From Incurvaria masculella (taxonomy: Eukaryota; Arthropoda; Insecta; Lepidoptera; Incurvariidae), in contig OX335644.1 in the NCBI GenBank assembly GCA_946894095.1, forward strand, positions 20,875,595-20,939,594: a stretch of 64,000 nt of DNA. The letters run 5' to 3'. Position 1 is the first letter of the stretch. Each line of letters opens with the position of its first letter. The position numbers were made by a program, and so were the translations under genes. Positions 10,584 through 22,480 of this stretch are shown here, piece after piece. The notes under the pieces were generated by a model. The model was given only the letters and a program-made list of their open reading frames with translations, searched no databases and was not told where the DNA came from.

Positions 10584-10702
10584 ACAGTCGTATTCAGAGT
10601 GAACTCTCAAAATTTTGTACGCGGACTAAGTACACAAAATGCTATTAAGTCCGGCGATAATCCCCGTATTAAAGTTAGTCCGCCCACTCTGATTACTACT
10701 GT
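10584..10702. mobile_element. MITE family M1, copy 1
   Basis: It starts ACAGTCGTATTCAGAGTG and ends CACTCTGATTACTACTGT. The two ends are imperfect inverted repeats and the 119 bp interior is non-coding. Related units are at 11577-11661 and 42963-43070. Confidence 0.65.
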
Positions 10703-10793
10703 AAGAGCATGTAAACAGTCGCCCGTAGTATGATGAATGTATAGGGTAACGACCCTCCTAAGTTGTAAGGTTGGGCAGTGTTTAAAAACCGGC

Positions 10794-11086
10794 CAAGTGC
10801 GAGTCGGACTCGCACACGAAGGGTTCCGTACCATCGTACAAGATTTTACACTAAAAAATCACGTTTCTTGTATGGGACCCCCCTTTAATTTTTATAATTT
10901 TTATATTTCACCTATTTGTTGTTATGGCGGCAAAATAAATACACATTCTGTGAAAATTTCAGCTGCCTACCTATTACGGTTCATGAGATACAGCCCTGTG
11001 ACAGACGGACAGACGGACGGGCGGACGGACAGCGGAGGCTTAGTAATAGGGTTCCGTTCTCACCCTTTGGGTACCGAACCCTAAAA
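10794..11086 (+). mobile_element. Interspersed repeat family B, full copy
   Basis: It begins AAAACCGGCCAAGTGCGAGT and ends GGGTACCGAACCCTAAAAA. It carries AGGGTTCCGTACC near the start and its inverse GGTACCGAACCCT at the end, a GACGGACGG simple-repeat stretch, and CGGAGGCTTAGTAATAGG. The subterminal inverted repeat and lack of ORF suggest a non-autonomous DNA element. Six other copies occur in the window. Confidence 0.75.
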
Positions 11087-11576
11087 ATTGGAGACAGCGG
11101 GTCTCAGAGGCGCGTAGGTTCACGCGATTCTTTCCGCAATTCCGGGAATCCGGCAGTCAGTTCGGCCGCGGGGACGCGTGGGAACACAGAAAGGGTTGTC
11201 CGCGCAGCTTGCACCCCGGAAGGGTGTTGGATTAGCGGAGACTATTGTGTGGTTTTTTCGAGAAATCGCTGCACATGCTTTTCGAATTGGCGCTCCTGTG
11301 AATTCGCCCGGCGCATTGTATGAGATGAGTAGAGACAGACGGCACCTGGTCGGCCGGCAACGTTTTCGCAGCCGCCGAGAAGGTTCGCAGGCCCATGGGC
11401 ATCGGCGTCTCGTGGGGCACCTCTTCGTTTAGGGCCTGGCGTACCTACGCCATAAAACCAAGTGCGAGCCTTACTCGCGCAACGAGATTTCCGTACTTTG
11501 TATGCAGATACATATGCAATCGTCGACAAAACATATAAGAACAAATTAACCAATAACAATTGAGACATACAGACAT

Positions 11577-11661
11577 ACAGTCGTATTCAAAGAGAACTTG
11601 TCAAATATTAGTACGAGATTACCACCGGACCGAAAAATCCGCCCATTCTGAATACTGCTGT
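11577..11661. mobile_element. MITE family M1, copy 2 (short)
   Basis: ACAGTCGTATTCAAAGAG at the left and GCCCATTCTGAATACTGCTG at the right are the M1 ends. The interior is shorter than in the 10584-10702 copy. Confidence 0.55.
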
Positions 11662-12242
11662 TGGATTTTTGCCAAATTTGATGATTCCAGGTCAACCGAA
11701 GTATGATTTAGATTTTTTTGCGAATGTCAAAATATGCACCATAAATGGCCATAATTGACCGAGCGCAGAGCGTTATTTATGGACTCCGAAACCGATGGAC
11801 CGATTTTGATTAAATTTTCAGGGGATCTCCAGATTAGTCCAGCAGGTGATCTTTGGAAATTTGGTAGCGATAGGATCCACAGATTTTTTTTCTGAAAGTC
11901 TGGGCGGGTCGCTAATGCTAATAAATTATTATAATAATTTATTCATTCATATTTTTTAAGTGCCGGAACCCACACAGCACAAAGCACTATAAATAATCAC
12001 GTTGCGATAATTTGGGCAGGCCATAAGAAAAGGTCACGTGTGCATTGCATAGATGTTACGGCAAACAGACCTTGCCGTACACGAAATATCGGTCCGTTGG
12101 ATCTAACGAGAAGTGAGCACTGACATTTACGCAGAACCTCACCGTTGACTTGCGCAAGCGCATGGGGGGGTATTCTGTGAGCGACGATCGATATTCTTCG
12201 GCCTCGGCTCACCGACAGCGATAACAGAAATAATCGCATTTT

Positions 12243-12600
12243 TAACCGACTTCAAAAAAAAGGAGGAGGTTATCAATTCGTCTGTATGGTTTTTTTTTTT
12301 GTTTTTTTTTTTATGTTTGTTACCTCATAACTTTTTTCTGGGTGAACCGATTTTGATGATTTTTTTTTTAAATGATAGCTAGTGCTTCCCAAGTGGTCCC
12401 ATTTTAATTTGGTTAAGTTCTGACAATGATATCCATGAGAAAATCATAAAAGTCTTAAATTTGTATTAAGATGTGCGCGACAAATGGACGAATAACTCAA
12501 TATAACGCCAACCGATTTTGGTGATTCTTTTTTTATTGGAAAGGACGTGTACAAATTAGTAAGTTTACTTCAGATTCACTAAAAATAAACAAATAAAAAA
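12243..12600 (+). mobile_element. Interspersed repeat family D (ACCGACTTCAAA type)
   Basis: It begins AACCGACTTCAAAAAAAAGG and continues through GTTACCTCATAAC, GTGAACCGATTTTGATGA and CAACCGATTTTGGTGATTC. It is non-coding. A related copy begins at 49136. The same ACCGACTTCAAA start recurs at the foldback that follows at once. Confidence 0.6.
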
Positions 12601-12870
12601 AACAAATTTAACAAAGAAAATAACCGACTTCAAAGGAAAAGCACTAAAAAGTAAAAAATAATTTTCATTTTTGTAGTTACGATTTCTGTAATTTTTTGAG
12701 TCGGTGTCAGCCAAGGTTAGGTTAGGTTAGGTTCTCTTGATTGGCGCAGCGGGTGCCCGGCTGACGCCGACTCAAGAAATTACAGAAATCGTAACTACAA
12801 AAATGAAAATTATTTTTTACTTTTTAGTGCTTTTCCTTTGAAGTCGGTTATTTTTTTTGTTAAATTTGTT
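12601..12870. repeat. Foldback with 112-bp arms and TTAGG-type loop
   Basis: Arms 12601-12712 and 12759-12870 are almost perfect reverse complements, with only a few mismatches. The 46-bp loop holds AGGTTAGGTTAGGTTAGGTT, that is, more than three units of TTAGG, the arthropod telomere repeat. Adjacent to it is GATTGGCGCAGCGG, which resembles a tRNA box A. The near identity of the arms indicates a young or gene-converted element. Confidence 0.85.
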
Positions 12871-13295
12871 TTTTTTATATTTCGTTGGAAACTTACCGCC
12901 TTTTGAATTAGGAGAACTGCATTTAAAGTACGCTTTTAGTTTCGATTTTTTGACACCTTTTCGGACTATAAAAAAAATATAAAGCAAATATATAGTTTTG
13001 TAGCGACCTAGCGCCCTCTACTAAGAGCTGCTAGTTTCACATGCCACAAATGCGACAAACAGATGCAATAGAAGCTAGTTAACATGGCGGGCGCTAGATG
13101 GCGCTTCCTGCTAGACATTAAGTCTATATCGCACTAACGAAGTTTCTCAGCGAGATAACGCATATACAACATTCAAATCACGACTAGGGGAGAGCAGCTG
13201 CGCAGCCGTGGGTCTCAAGACCTGACCCACCTTTTCATCTCTCCACAGTTTCAAGATCAGTGCATGACATATGTTTTTTACAGCTACTTTCTAAT

Positions 13296-13700
13296 TGAGC
13301 TTGTAGCCTAGTGGCGCGGGGACTGGCTTAACGTACCAGAGGCCTGGGTTCAATTCCGACATGCACCACTGTCTTTCTATTTTCCGAGTTCGATAAGTGC
13401 AATTCGTCACGAACGCGAGCTTGCTCCATGGTTCGGAATCCATGTAAAACTGTAGGTCCCCTTCCCCTACCAGGCGGTAGGGTTTAAGCCCGCCCGGGTT
13501 GGTACCATCGCATTGGATGAAAAGATGGTCGAAGCGGCAATGACAATTTGTCCGCGTAGCCTTGCTCATAAAGGGAAGGTCCTGGAATAGCACCTAATTC
13601 CTTCGGGAATGTGGTGTATTGGGCTGATATTATAACGGTAGTTGTTTGGTATTAGCGAGGGTATTAGCTATCCATGTCAGGTCGCATATTTTTTTTAAAA
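13296..13700 (+). mobile_element. SINE family A, near full-length, tRNA-like head
   Basis: The head carries a box A-like TAGCCTAGTGGCGCGGGG and box B-like GGGTTCAATTCCGAC. The shared body follows (ACTGTAGGTCCCCTTCCCC, GGTACCATCGCATTGGATG) and the 3' part is CTTCGGGAATGTGGTGTATT, ending CATGTCAGGTCGCAT plus T/A run. Confidence 0.8.
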
Positions 13701-13730
13701 ATAATAACTCATATTTTTTAAATCGACGCC

Positions 13731-13987
13731 TTTTTAGGGTTCCGTACCCAAAGGGTACCAACGGAACCCTATTAATAAGCCTCCGCTGTCCGTCCGTCCG
13801 TCACAGGGCTGTATCTCATGAACCGCAGCTGAAATTTTCACGGAGTGTGTATTTATTTTGCCGCTATATCAACAAATAGGTAAAATTAGTAAATATTAAT
13901 AATTAAAACGTGATATTTTGTGTATAATTTTGTACTATGGTACGGAACCCTTCGTGTGCGAATCCGACTCGCACTTGGCCAGTTTTT
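13731..13987 (-). mobile_element. Interspersed repeat family B, minus-strand copy
   Basis: The minus strand reads from AAACTGGCCAAGTGCGAGTC to GGTACGGAACCCTAAAAA. A segment of the 3' end, AACGGAACCCTATTAATAAG, is altered compared with other copies. Confidence 0.7.
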
Positions 13988-14152
13988 ACGTCCAGGGGCT
14001 GAACCGGCGTATAATGTATGAAGAGATGTGAGGTCGATCATTTCCGCACCAATCAGAAGCGGATGGCAAATATTCTATAACACGCTTTAACTCTCAATGC
14101 GTCTAACCCGCCACCTGGCAAGACCGATGTGCTTGCAGAGACTTGTATTCCG

Positions 14153-14698
14153 GGAGGTCACGACATTTTTGGTCACGATAAGGTAAATGGCTGATTGTGG
14201 GTTCTCATGTTAGAGACCAACCCTCTGATGCTAAATATGTCGGTCTGCCCGTCCCAAGTGGTTGCGTTTTCTAGATTGGCTATATAAAATAGATGCTGGT
14301 ATGTACCTGCTGATGAATATACTCATTATCTGGAAACATTGATACCTATTCATTATACAACAATAACCAGACGGTTACTTAATTAAATACTTAAATATAC
14401 CTAAAGTTATATCTGTAACCTAAATAGCCTATAACTACTAAATGCAACCAAAGATTTGTTCAGTTTTTGTATTGCTAAGGAAGTATGTATTGATACTTTC
14501 ATGCGTCGTCATTTGCATCCATTTACCTTATCATATGTATTTTTTGTTACCATAACTACTTTTTCAGGCGACTTATCTACGTAACGCAACCACTTGGAAC
14601 AGGCAGACTGACACATTTAGCTTCAGAGGGTTGTACTTTATCCCGTAAACCCAGTTTCAGCCATTTACGTTATCGTTACCATTTTTGTCGCGACCTCC
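14153..14698. mobile_element. Terminal-inverted-repeat element, ~115-bp TIRs
   Basis: The left arm 14153-14268 (GGAGGTCACGACATTTTTGG...) and right arm 14583-14698 (ending CGCGACCTCC) are reverse complements with about 80% identity by eye. Inner landmarks are AACCCTCTGATGCTAAAT and its complement. The 314 bp between them is AT-rich and codes for nothing obvious. It looks like a non-autonomous DNA transposon. Confidence 0.65.
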
Positions 14699-15764
14699 TA
14701 GTCTATTGACAAGGGTAACGCAAGAGCTGAACGCGAATTCCATCAAAGCGGTAAATGTACGTTTGCTTTTTTTTAAATTAAGGCATCAATCAGTGGCGCC
14801 GTGTATGGACATCATTAGCGCATCGCTTCTGGAATAGGGATCGTACTACTTGACTCGTCTATGCATTATGGAAGAGCTGCGGTTAATTGCACGGCGTGGG
14901 CAAAAAATGCGAGCAAAAGAGGCTTACAGGATTTGTAGAGGTAGGCCCAACGTTTTTAAGAATGTACCACTGTTTTAAGAATGTACCACTTGATTTCAGA
15001 ACTGAGTAATTTGATGACCAAAGAATTAAGAACTTAAAAAGGGCCGGGATTAACAAGCTTTCGCCATTCAAGAGATAAATTCTCCTTTAAAGGTGCCTCT
15101 ATGAATCTTGCTAATGTTGACATCTCGATGGAAATAGATATCGTAAACCAAATTTGACCATGTCCCCTGGCATTACGATTCGAATTCGCCCGAAGTCCAT
15201 TAAAGGCGTCATAGACCAGTTTCGAACGAAAGTGAACCCTTTACGTTAGGAAATAGAGTGCAAATGAACCGCTTGGGTGATTAGGAAAGCTGGTCCGACT
15301 CCCACGACCTTTCGACCCGGCGCGCCTCTTCGTGCTTGGCGATGTTCAGACCGCGTTCACGGCTAGCTTGTCCCGCGGATCGGAGGAAGTCGAAAGGAAA
15401 GATGTCTCGTAGGTCCGTCAATTTCGGAGCCAAATTCTTGAAAATCCTTATTTTTTTTCTTTTTTGTCCTAATTAGTGTGCCTTTTAATTGCCTAATAAC
15501 CTACAATATTATTATTTAATTACGTAAAGATTTATTTTGTCGATTACATAAACCATGTATGAATGACAGAAATTTGTTTGATTTGTTGAAGAACTCTGAT
15601 AGTTTTTGTCCCTAAACATGTCAAACTAACCGAGTGTTAGCTTTTTTGTATACATTTTTAATAGAACAAAATATCTAATAAATTCTCCTTGGTAAAGAGA
15701 AACTGCCTGCATCCCTAGGGTCTTCAATTCGGTTAGTGTAAAAATATTGAAATGTACACAACGG

Positions 15765-16480
15765 TTCGTAGCTGAGGGGCCCGCGGGACCCGTCCATTCA
15801 CCAACATTCCTTCTCTTTCTGAGTAGGGTAAGTGCATTTGAGAGCTGCTCCATATTTCGGTAATGTAAACCTAGGTCCCCTTTCCCTAGAGGTGGTAGGT
15901 TTTAAGGCAGCCCGGGTACCATCGGATTGAGTAAAAGTAGGGTTGCCATCTCTAAAATTTGGCAACCAGGACAAGACGTGAAAATACGCGTGAAAACCCC
16001 GGATTTTAAAGCCCAAACAGTCAGTGTAATAAAAAAACAGTTGAAAAATTTCATTAATCACCTTTTTATTTATTTTCAGACCTTAAAATTAAATTTAGTG
16101 ATCTTTTATCATCATTTTCACCTAATAAAACAGAATATTATGACAGTATGTTACCAATTGTTTCACAAATCAGTTAGATACTGATAGTAAAGACTTTAAG
16201 TTTGTAAACCCGGACTACAGATGAAGCCCCGCCCGGACGCTCCCCGGATGCCCTCTAAACTAGGACAAATCCGGGGAAACCCGGTCGAATGGCAACCCTA
16301 GGCAAAAGAATAGTCGAAGCGGCAATGAAAAATAGTCCGTGTATTCCATCCAGTTGTATGCAGCCGTCCTCATGAAGAGAAGGTCCTGGCATGGCACTTA
16401 ATCACTTCGGAAATGCGGTGTGTTGGGCTAATATCACGACGGGTGGTGGACTAGCCATCCATGTCCAGTTAAAAAAAATA
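15765..16480 (+). mobile_element. SINE family A copy split by a MITE
   Basis: The left SINE part (15765-15937) runs through AACCTAGGTCCCCTTTCCC to CATCGGATTGAG. The right part (16301-16480) resumes at AGTCGAAGCGGCAATG and runs to ATCCATGTCCAGTT. The 363 bp between them is a separate inverted-repeat element. Confidence 0.7.
15938..16300. mobile_element. MITE nested in SINE (TAGGGTTGCCA ends)
   Basis: It begins TAGGGTTGCCATCTCTAAAA and ends GAATGGCAACCCTA, giving short terminal inverted repeats. It interrupts the SINE body exactly, so it inserted after the SINE. AAAAG occurs on both flanks but I cannot decide whether it is a target duplication. Confidence 0.7.
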
Positions 16481-16559
16481 ATCTCATTGTTCTTTCCCAT
16501 TTTTATTGATATAACAGCGTGTACACACAAACGATAAACAGCTGTCGCGCCAGTGTTGT

Positions 16560-16870
16560 CATTAGTTGATACTTGCCAGTGCGCGCAGTTTGACAAACAA
16601 AAATAGTCGACGGATCGACGACAAAAAAACGGTGCAGCGAAAGGTTGGTCCGTTCTCACGGTGCGCGTGAGAGTGTGCGAGCGGGACGGGCGCGCCGTGC
16701 GAGCGGGACGCCGCTGTGCTACGTACGTGTCGGATATTCGATGCAACGGGACATTTTTGTCATCGCGCTCTCGTTGGGTAATTGAGTTTTATGCCCGCTC
16801 TAATGTTGAATTGACTTTTGTTCTTGTAATTGATGAGCGGAGAGCATGGAAGGACGGGAGTGGAAGCTGA
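16560..16870. other. GC/CpG-rich block, no gene assigned
   Basis: A stretch rich in CpG (GAGCGGGACGGGCGCGCCGT) within AT-rich DNA. It could be a promoter or 5' UTR exon of an upstream-starting gene such as the neuralized homologue. No splice-compatible coding frame was found. Confidence 0.25.
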
Positions 16871-17460
16871 AACTCGTTTGTGTGGAGGCTGCGGCGTGGC
16901 CACCAGTTAGTGGGAAACCACTGACTTTAATTAGTTCGCTCACGAATTCGGGACGCGCAACATCCAATGTTCGTTGCACTAAATAGCGTCCAGTGAAGTT
17001 CCTACGTTCTCACCCACATACACACTCCAATACGTCGGCGACTCTGCTTGCATGTAGCATGTACAGATAAGTTAGTTTGGTGGCTTTTAAAAATTGGAGA
17101 CAGCGGGTCTCATAGTAGGCGCGCTTGATGGCACATCTCCTTCCGTTTTATTTATAGTTGGTAAACCTAGTCTTCGGTAAACCGAACTCCGTCGAAGCCC
17201 ATCGAAACGGGACCCACCGGTGCAGTCGCCACGCCCACCGACAAACTGGTCTATTCCGAGTACGAATAAAAAGTGTACAAAGACAACCTTAATGAAGACC
17301 AGCGTTTACCGTATCGTGAACGAGGCGCGCTAGGGTACGACCGCAGAATTGGTAATAGGCTAGACATGCCTTCTCGCTTCGCTAGTCTTATAAGGTTGAA
17401 CAAAAACGAAAAACGATCGCCTTCATGGAGTCCAAAATGTGTTGTTCGTGTGAATCATAA

Positions 17461-17531
17461 AAAACCGGCCAAATGCGAGTCGGACTCGCACACGAAGGGT
17501 TCCGTACTATCATACAAGATTGAACAAAAAA
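17461..17531 (+). mobile_element. Interspersed repeat family B, 5' fragment
   Basis: Only the first ~70 bp are present (AAAACCGGCCAAATGCGAGT to CATACAAGATTGAACAAAA). The rest is missing. Confidence 0.65.
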
Positions 17532-18780
17532 AAGCCGGCGCGCTCGGATACTATAAATGCTTAAGACAGTTTTTTTTGTAGTACAAGATCACATATTTAT
17601 GTAGTGAATAAGCGTGAAACATATATTTGAAAGAATAGACTTTACAGATCAAAAACATAATTTCGCTTCGTCGCGCTCGCCTGAAAACGGTTTTGACGCG
17701 CATACAACAATTAACCCTAACGCAAATACAATGCGTACGGAGGTCGCCATTATCGTTTGTTTGCTGAATGCTATACTCAATGGGAGCTATATAAATTTCC
17801 CAAGACTGTGTGGCGTGGGGCGGCGCGGCAAACGCGCGGTAGTGCTCTGGTTGCACTGGAAAGGCGTTTCCAACCCATTCGCAACTCTGTGGGTACGACG
17901 GACGCACAACAGTGAAGGTTGTGGTGGCGTTCCCACGGCGGAGTACCCGACCGGTTGTTGGCATCGTGTTGTGAATGAGACGCGTCTCTCGATTGATTAT
18001 CGATCCGTTGTCCGAGATCGGAGTCAGTGGGAACTGGCTTGAAGACGATGAGGGAGACGAAATGCAAAGGAAGTGTTGCATGATCGTGGTGATCGAACCT
18101 CTGGCATGGAAAGTAACTCCCCACTCCCCTGGGCTAAGAACCGCTCAAGAAGATTTTTGATGATTCCTATCAAGTAGATGGCAAACAGAATTCAAACTCG
18201 GGTTTCTCACGATGAGATGTTATCCCAAGGAGCATCTACGTTAACTATCTGGTAGGCCTATTCTTTAAATTCCGTGCTCAGGAATCAGGAATATTTCAGT
18301 CGCGAAAACCGCTTTTATAGCGGTTGTCAGTGATTTTCTCGACGGTATGATTCCCGAGCACGGGCACATTACGATGATTCAACGTTTCGCTCCGTACATC
18401 GCTATGAAGGCTGTTTTCTCGACTGAACGATCCCCGATTCCTGAGCACGGTATTACAAGAATAGAACTGATTCGAGATAATTCACAGCTAGGCTCCGTAT
18501 GTGGCAAGGCTCGTGTTGTCTCGCGAGGGCGCGAGTGGCGCGGTGAGGCGGCGGAGACGCGGGAGGAGGGGGTGGCACGAAAGTGCGTGTGGATCGCGTC
18601 GGTACCGGCACGGCTGCGCGCGCGCAGGCGGGTCAGTCCGTTCCCACGGCGAGCGATCTGCGCGCTCAGGACATAGGAGCGTTGCGGACGCCTGACCTTA
18701 TCTATACCTATATAATCACCTAAATACAGGTAAATTTTTCAAGTGTACCTTCATGGACAAATCCAAAACTAGAAGAAAAA

Positions 18781-19006
18781 GCTCTAGTGTCCTCTTCCGT
18801 CTTCCTATGGCATTTGGGCTCTAGTGTCTTGTTCCATCTTCGTTTGGCATTTGGGCTTTGGTGTCTTGTTCCATCTTCGTATGGCATTTGGGCTCTAGTG
18901 TCTATGTTCCATCTTCTTATAGCATTTGGGCTCTAGTGCCCTCTTCCATTTTCCTATGGCATTTGGGTTCTAGTGTTCTCTTCCATCTTCTTATGGCATT
19001 TGAGCC
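18781..19006. repeat. Minisatellite array 1, ~37-bp unit
   Basis: Six tandem units of the form GGGCTCTAGTGTCTTGTTCC + ATCTTCGTATGGCATTT, with 1-2 bp length changes and scattered substitutions. The same unit recurs in the array at 19627-19750, about 620 bp away. Confidence 0.85.
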
Positions 19007-19626
19007 ACAGAACAATTAGGAGGTAAGAATTGTGAAGCGGGCGGAACTCGCGCGCCGGTCTTTAGCGGGGACCCGCGCACTTCATACGCGCATGGTTCAC
19101 TCCTCTGCGGCGTTCCTGTGCATTAACTTATCCGTGATACAATCTAAAATTGAAAAGGAGTAATGCCGTACTGTGCCATAATAACGTGTAAACGCCACAG
19201 CCGGGTGCACAACCTTCATAATGGCGGAGTTTCCTATCAACGGTTAGTTTCATTTACATGAATAGCGATAAAACTTACAACAAAAACACTACGAAACAAT
19301 ATGGCGTCGCGGCGTCGCTTTGCTTGCCGGGTCATGTCTCGCTACTCTGTTAGTGACTGCGTGCGTGTGAGGCGCTCGGCCGTGTTCGAAAGTGACGTAA
19401 CATTTGATTGCAAACAGTATTGGAATTCCAACATAGATCCATTACGTTAAGGTTCATATTAACTGAACAAATGTGGATTTGTTGTTTGGTTATTAATTAA
19501 GAAGGGATAGCCAATTGCGACGGTTATACATCCGCTAAGCAAAAAGGTCTTAAGTAAAACGGTAACAGCGGTCCTGGAACAAATTTACAAACGTTTCACT
19601 TCCTGCCTCCTCAATATTCCGTGATT

Positions 19627-19750
19627 TGAGCCCTAGTGTCTGCTTCCATCTTCTTTTGGCATTTGGGCTCTAGTGTCTTGTTCCATCTTCGTATGACATT
19701 TGGGCTCTAGTTCTTCCGTCTTCGTGTGTCCCTTCGGCTCTAGTGTCTTC
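19627..19750. repeat. Minisatellite array 2, same ~37-bp unit
   Basis: About three units (GAGCCCTAGTGTCTGCTTCC, then GGCATTTGGGCTCTAGTGTC and so on) related to the first array, the last ones degenerate. The DNA between the arrays is CpG-rich at 19040-19110 and carries no recognised gene. Confidence 0.8.
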
Positions 19751-20234
19751 GCAGCCGCATAGGTCTCTCGCAACCGCGGACCAATCGGCGAGCGGCGGCG
19801 GCGTGTCGATCGTGCTCTAACAGATGACTCGAGCGCCGTAGATCTCGTCGATGGGAGGGATCTATGATAAATCATGACGATGATCGCGCGTAATGATCCA
19901 ACCGTGTCGGAGATCATCCATTAGGGACGGGCATTACCGAAAAGTTATTAACGTTTTCGAGGTATTAACGATAATGATTACGGCATCAACAATTAGTTGC
20001 TCAAGCCGTGTTCCGTTTTCGATCGAACGCTTCGCTCTCAGGATGAGAGATAACTTCGGCTGTCTTTATGGCCCGCGTGGAATTTATTAAGAAAGAGTAA
20101 CTTTAAGCTAACTCCTCTTTCATTTACGAGACCAGGTGTTATGTGGAATCACGTGCCAGCGTTACTAAATTAAACAAAGGAATGTCGCATGTCTAAATGG
20201 CAATTAAAATCGTTAACATTTTATGATGATGGTG

Positions 20235-20350
20235 GCCTATACTGTGATATTTTTTTATGTAACCGAACTGTGGCTAATACCAAACCTACTGTTGCCGCTT
20301 CGGCCATCTTTCATCCAATGCGATGCTGCCAACACATGCAGGCGGGTCTT
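20235..20350 (-). mobile_element. SINE family A fragment
   Basis: The minus strand reads CGCATTGGATGAAAGATGGC, CGAAGCGGCAACAGTAGG, GGTATTAGCCACAG and TTCGGTTACATAAAAAA. This is a SINE body with an internal deletion joining mid-body to the 3' end. Confidence 0.55.
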
Positions 20351-20679
20351 ATTTCGGTTTTGACATTGTGATCATAGATTGCTCCAGTTTTTCAACATTC
20401 AGCAATCATTGACCTCAAAACTCAAGGTTATATTTAGCCCAGCAGACTCGGCATCTCTTGTTATGATTGCTTCGATCGGCGCGCGCGCACGGATGTTTCA
20501 GCATCCCGCGCCTGAAACAACAGTATTGTTCATTGTCTCGATCGAGTCTGGCGCGTGCCAGGAACTAAGCGGTGCTGCTGCTGTCAGCGCTTCCAACATC
20601 ATATACTGCACAGAAGTGTATTCATGCACTTACATGACAGAGCCCGCGTACTTACCAATTCATTTCTTCCCGTGACTCA

Positions 20680-20838
20680 GGGCCGAGTGCACGAAAGGTC
20701 AAAAAAACTAAATCAACGTCAACGTATGATTAAACATGTCACTTTGTAAGGACAGTATGGAAGGAACTACATGCGGTTCACTAAAAGTGACGTGTTTGAA
20801 CATTTATTTACTCGGCCCTCTCTTCGTGCAATCGGGGC
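20680..20838. mobile_element. MITE family M2, copy 2
   Basis: It matches 1326-1485 along its full length, from GGCCGAGTGCACGAAAGG through CAGTATGGAAGGAACTAC and AAAAGTGACGTGTTT to TTCGTGCAATCGGGGC. Confidence 0.7.
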
Positions 20839-20924
20839 TGGACCATCTCTGGTTATATTTACTGTTATTGTTAAAACGTATCTTTCTTCTTCCCTCTTAA
20901 GACATATAAAGAAAGATTATCATG

Positions 20925-21215
20925 ACCAGAGATGGTGCACTCCAGCCTAAGGGATTTGTCGTCCGTAGCTCGAATTCCACGTAAAACTGTAGGTCATCTT
21001 CCTTACCCAAGGAGGTAGGGTTATTACTGCCCGGAGTGTGTACCGTCGTCGCATCTAATGAAAAATGACCGTGTTTTCCATCCAGTCCAACGTTGCCGCG
21101 CATTATAAGGAGGATCTTGGGATGGGACCTACTTCCTATGTAGTGAGTTGGTCCAATATCATGACAGTATGTGTGTTATTAGCATTCAATGTCCATTCAC
21201 TTAAAATAATCTTAT
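20925..21215 (+). mobile_element. SINE body copy, variant 3' end
   Basis: It includes AATTCCACGTAAAACTGTAG, GTTTTCCATCCAGTCCAACG, GGATGGGACCTACTTCC and CCAATATCATGAC. It resembles the 5S-headed copy (3051) rather than the CTTCGGGAATG subfamily. The head is not recognisable. Confidence 0.6.
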
Positions 21216-21965
21216 ACGCGAACTATGAATCTCGTTCGCATAGATCCAAGCGTTCGAAAGTCGCCCTGGCACCCGATTTGGCACAAACGTCCAAACAGTT
21301 TCAAACCGCTACCGAAACGGGACAGGTGTCCGCTTCGTTCCCCTTCGTCTTTCCTGCCTACCCCTCTTGCATCTGCGTTAATGTGTGCAAAATCCCTTAA
21401 GGGATGAACCTTTTCATCGTTCCCTTCGCAAGCGAATTCCCCCACAACATCGAATCGCCGAGAGGCCTTTGATAATGTCCTATATATTTTATTAGGTGCC
21501 CATTGTTGTCACGAAGCAACATTTTGGTACGGTGTGTGCCTGTAGGTATTCTATGCTTAGGCGAGGGCAGTTTTTGTTGTGAAACTCCGGTGACAGTTTA
21601 AACTTGACGATATTCACCCCTGGAGTTCTCCAGGGATGCTTTCTCAGCACCTCCTTTCGAGCGATTTAATATGGATTTAAAGACAATTTGTAACTGATAT
21701 AATAAAATAATATGATTATACGATTGAAGGTTATTATCATATTACCAATGTCAATAATATGGATAAAAAGCCAACGCAGGTTATCCAATCATCGTTAGGT
21801 AGGTAGGTATTAATACAATTTAAAAAATCTGACAACTACAGATGCTTAGAGCAAAACATGTTTTCTGATTATTTTAAAAATGATATTACAATAATTCAAT
21901 GTACTAAATGTCGTTTTATAATCTCAAATTGTCGATGCATAACTAATACCATACATTGTCATGAT

Positions 21966-22012
21966 ATATACCCAACGCACCACACGGGAACTAGGTGCCA
22001 CGTCAGGAACTT
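21966..22012 (-). mobile_element. SINE 3' fragment, variant subfamily
   Basis: The minus strand contains GACGTGGCACCTAGTTCCCG followed by TGTGGTGCGTTGGG, the variant 3' segment also found in the 5S-headed SINE. Confidence 0.5.
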
Positions 22013-22159
22013 TGCATAGAATAGGTCCTAATCTTCCATAACTTCATCGCTTCTGGAGCTAGTCAAGGCAGCTGCCACTTTTGAATAGAATCCTCAGAGC
22101 GATCGCGGGGGAGTGCTATTAATATTGCACGAGGGTGGAAGCGGAGACGGTGTGGGAGA

Positions 22160-22222
22160 CACGCGTGGCCGTGTGTGTTGTGCGTGTGTGTGTTGTGCGT
22201 GTGTGTGGGTGTGTCGGTGTAT
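22160..22222. repeat. GT-rich microsatellite
   Basis: Interrupted (GT)n with TTGTGC spacers (GTGTGTGTTGTGCGTGTGTG). No coding role is suggested. Confidence 0.8.
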
Positions 22223-22480
22223 AGTGAACAACTGTCGTTGCGGGGGCGTCACGGAGACGCAGATGTCGACGCACACGGAGCTTTGTGTGGGCATGCGGGG
22301 GCCTCAATTTCTTCTATAAATATATGACGTTTGTAAACACCTACGAGATATTATTGAAAACCACTCTCAGTACAAAGATCGACACTAACCCCGAGACACG
22401 CGCGGACGCAGCGGCTCGCAACGACTTGCCTTCCATGCCTGAAGGTTCATATCCTCGCCCGTCTTTGTATACGATGGTTA

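Noticed and set aside
18781..19006. CRISPR-like array of regular repeats
   Set aside because: The units are contiguous without unique spacers and the genome is eukaryotic. It is a minisatellite.
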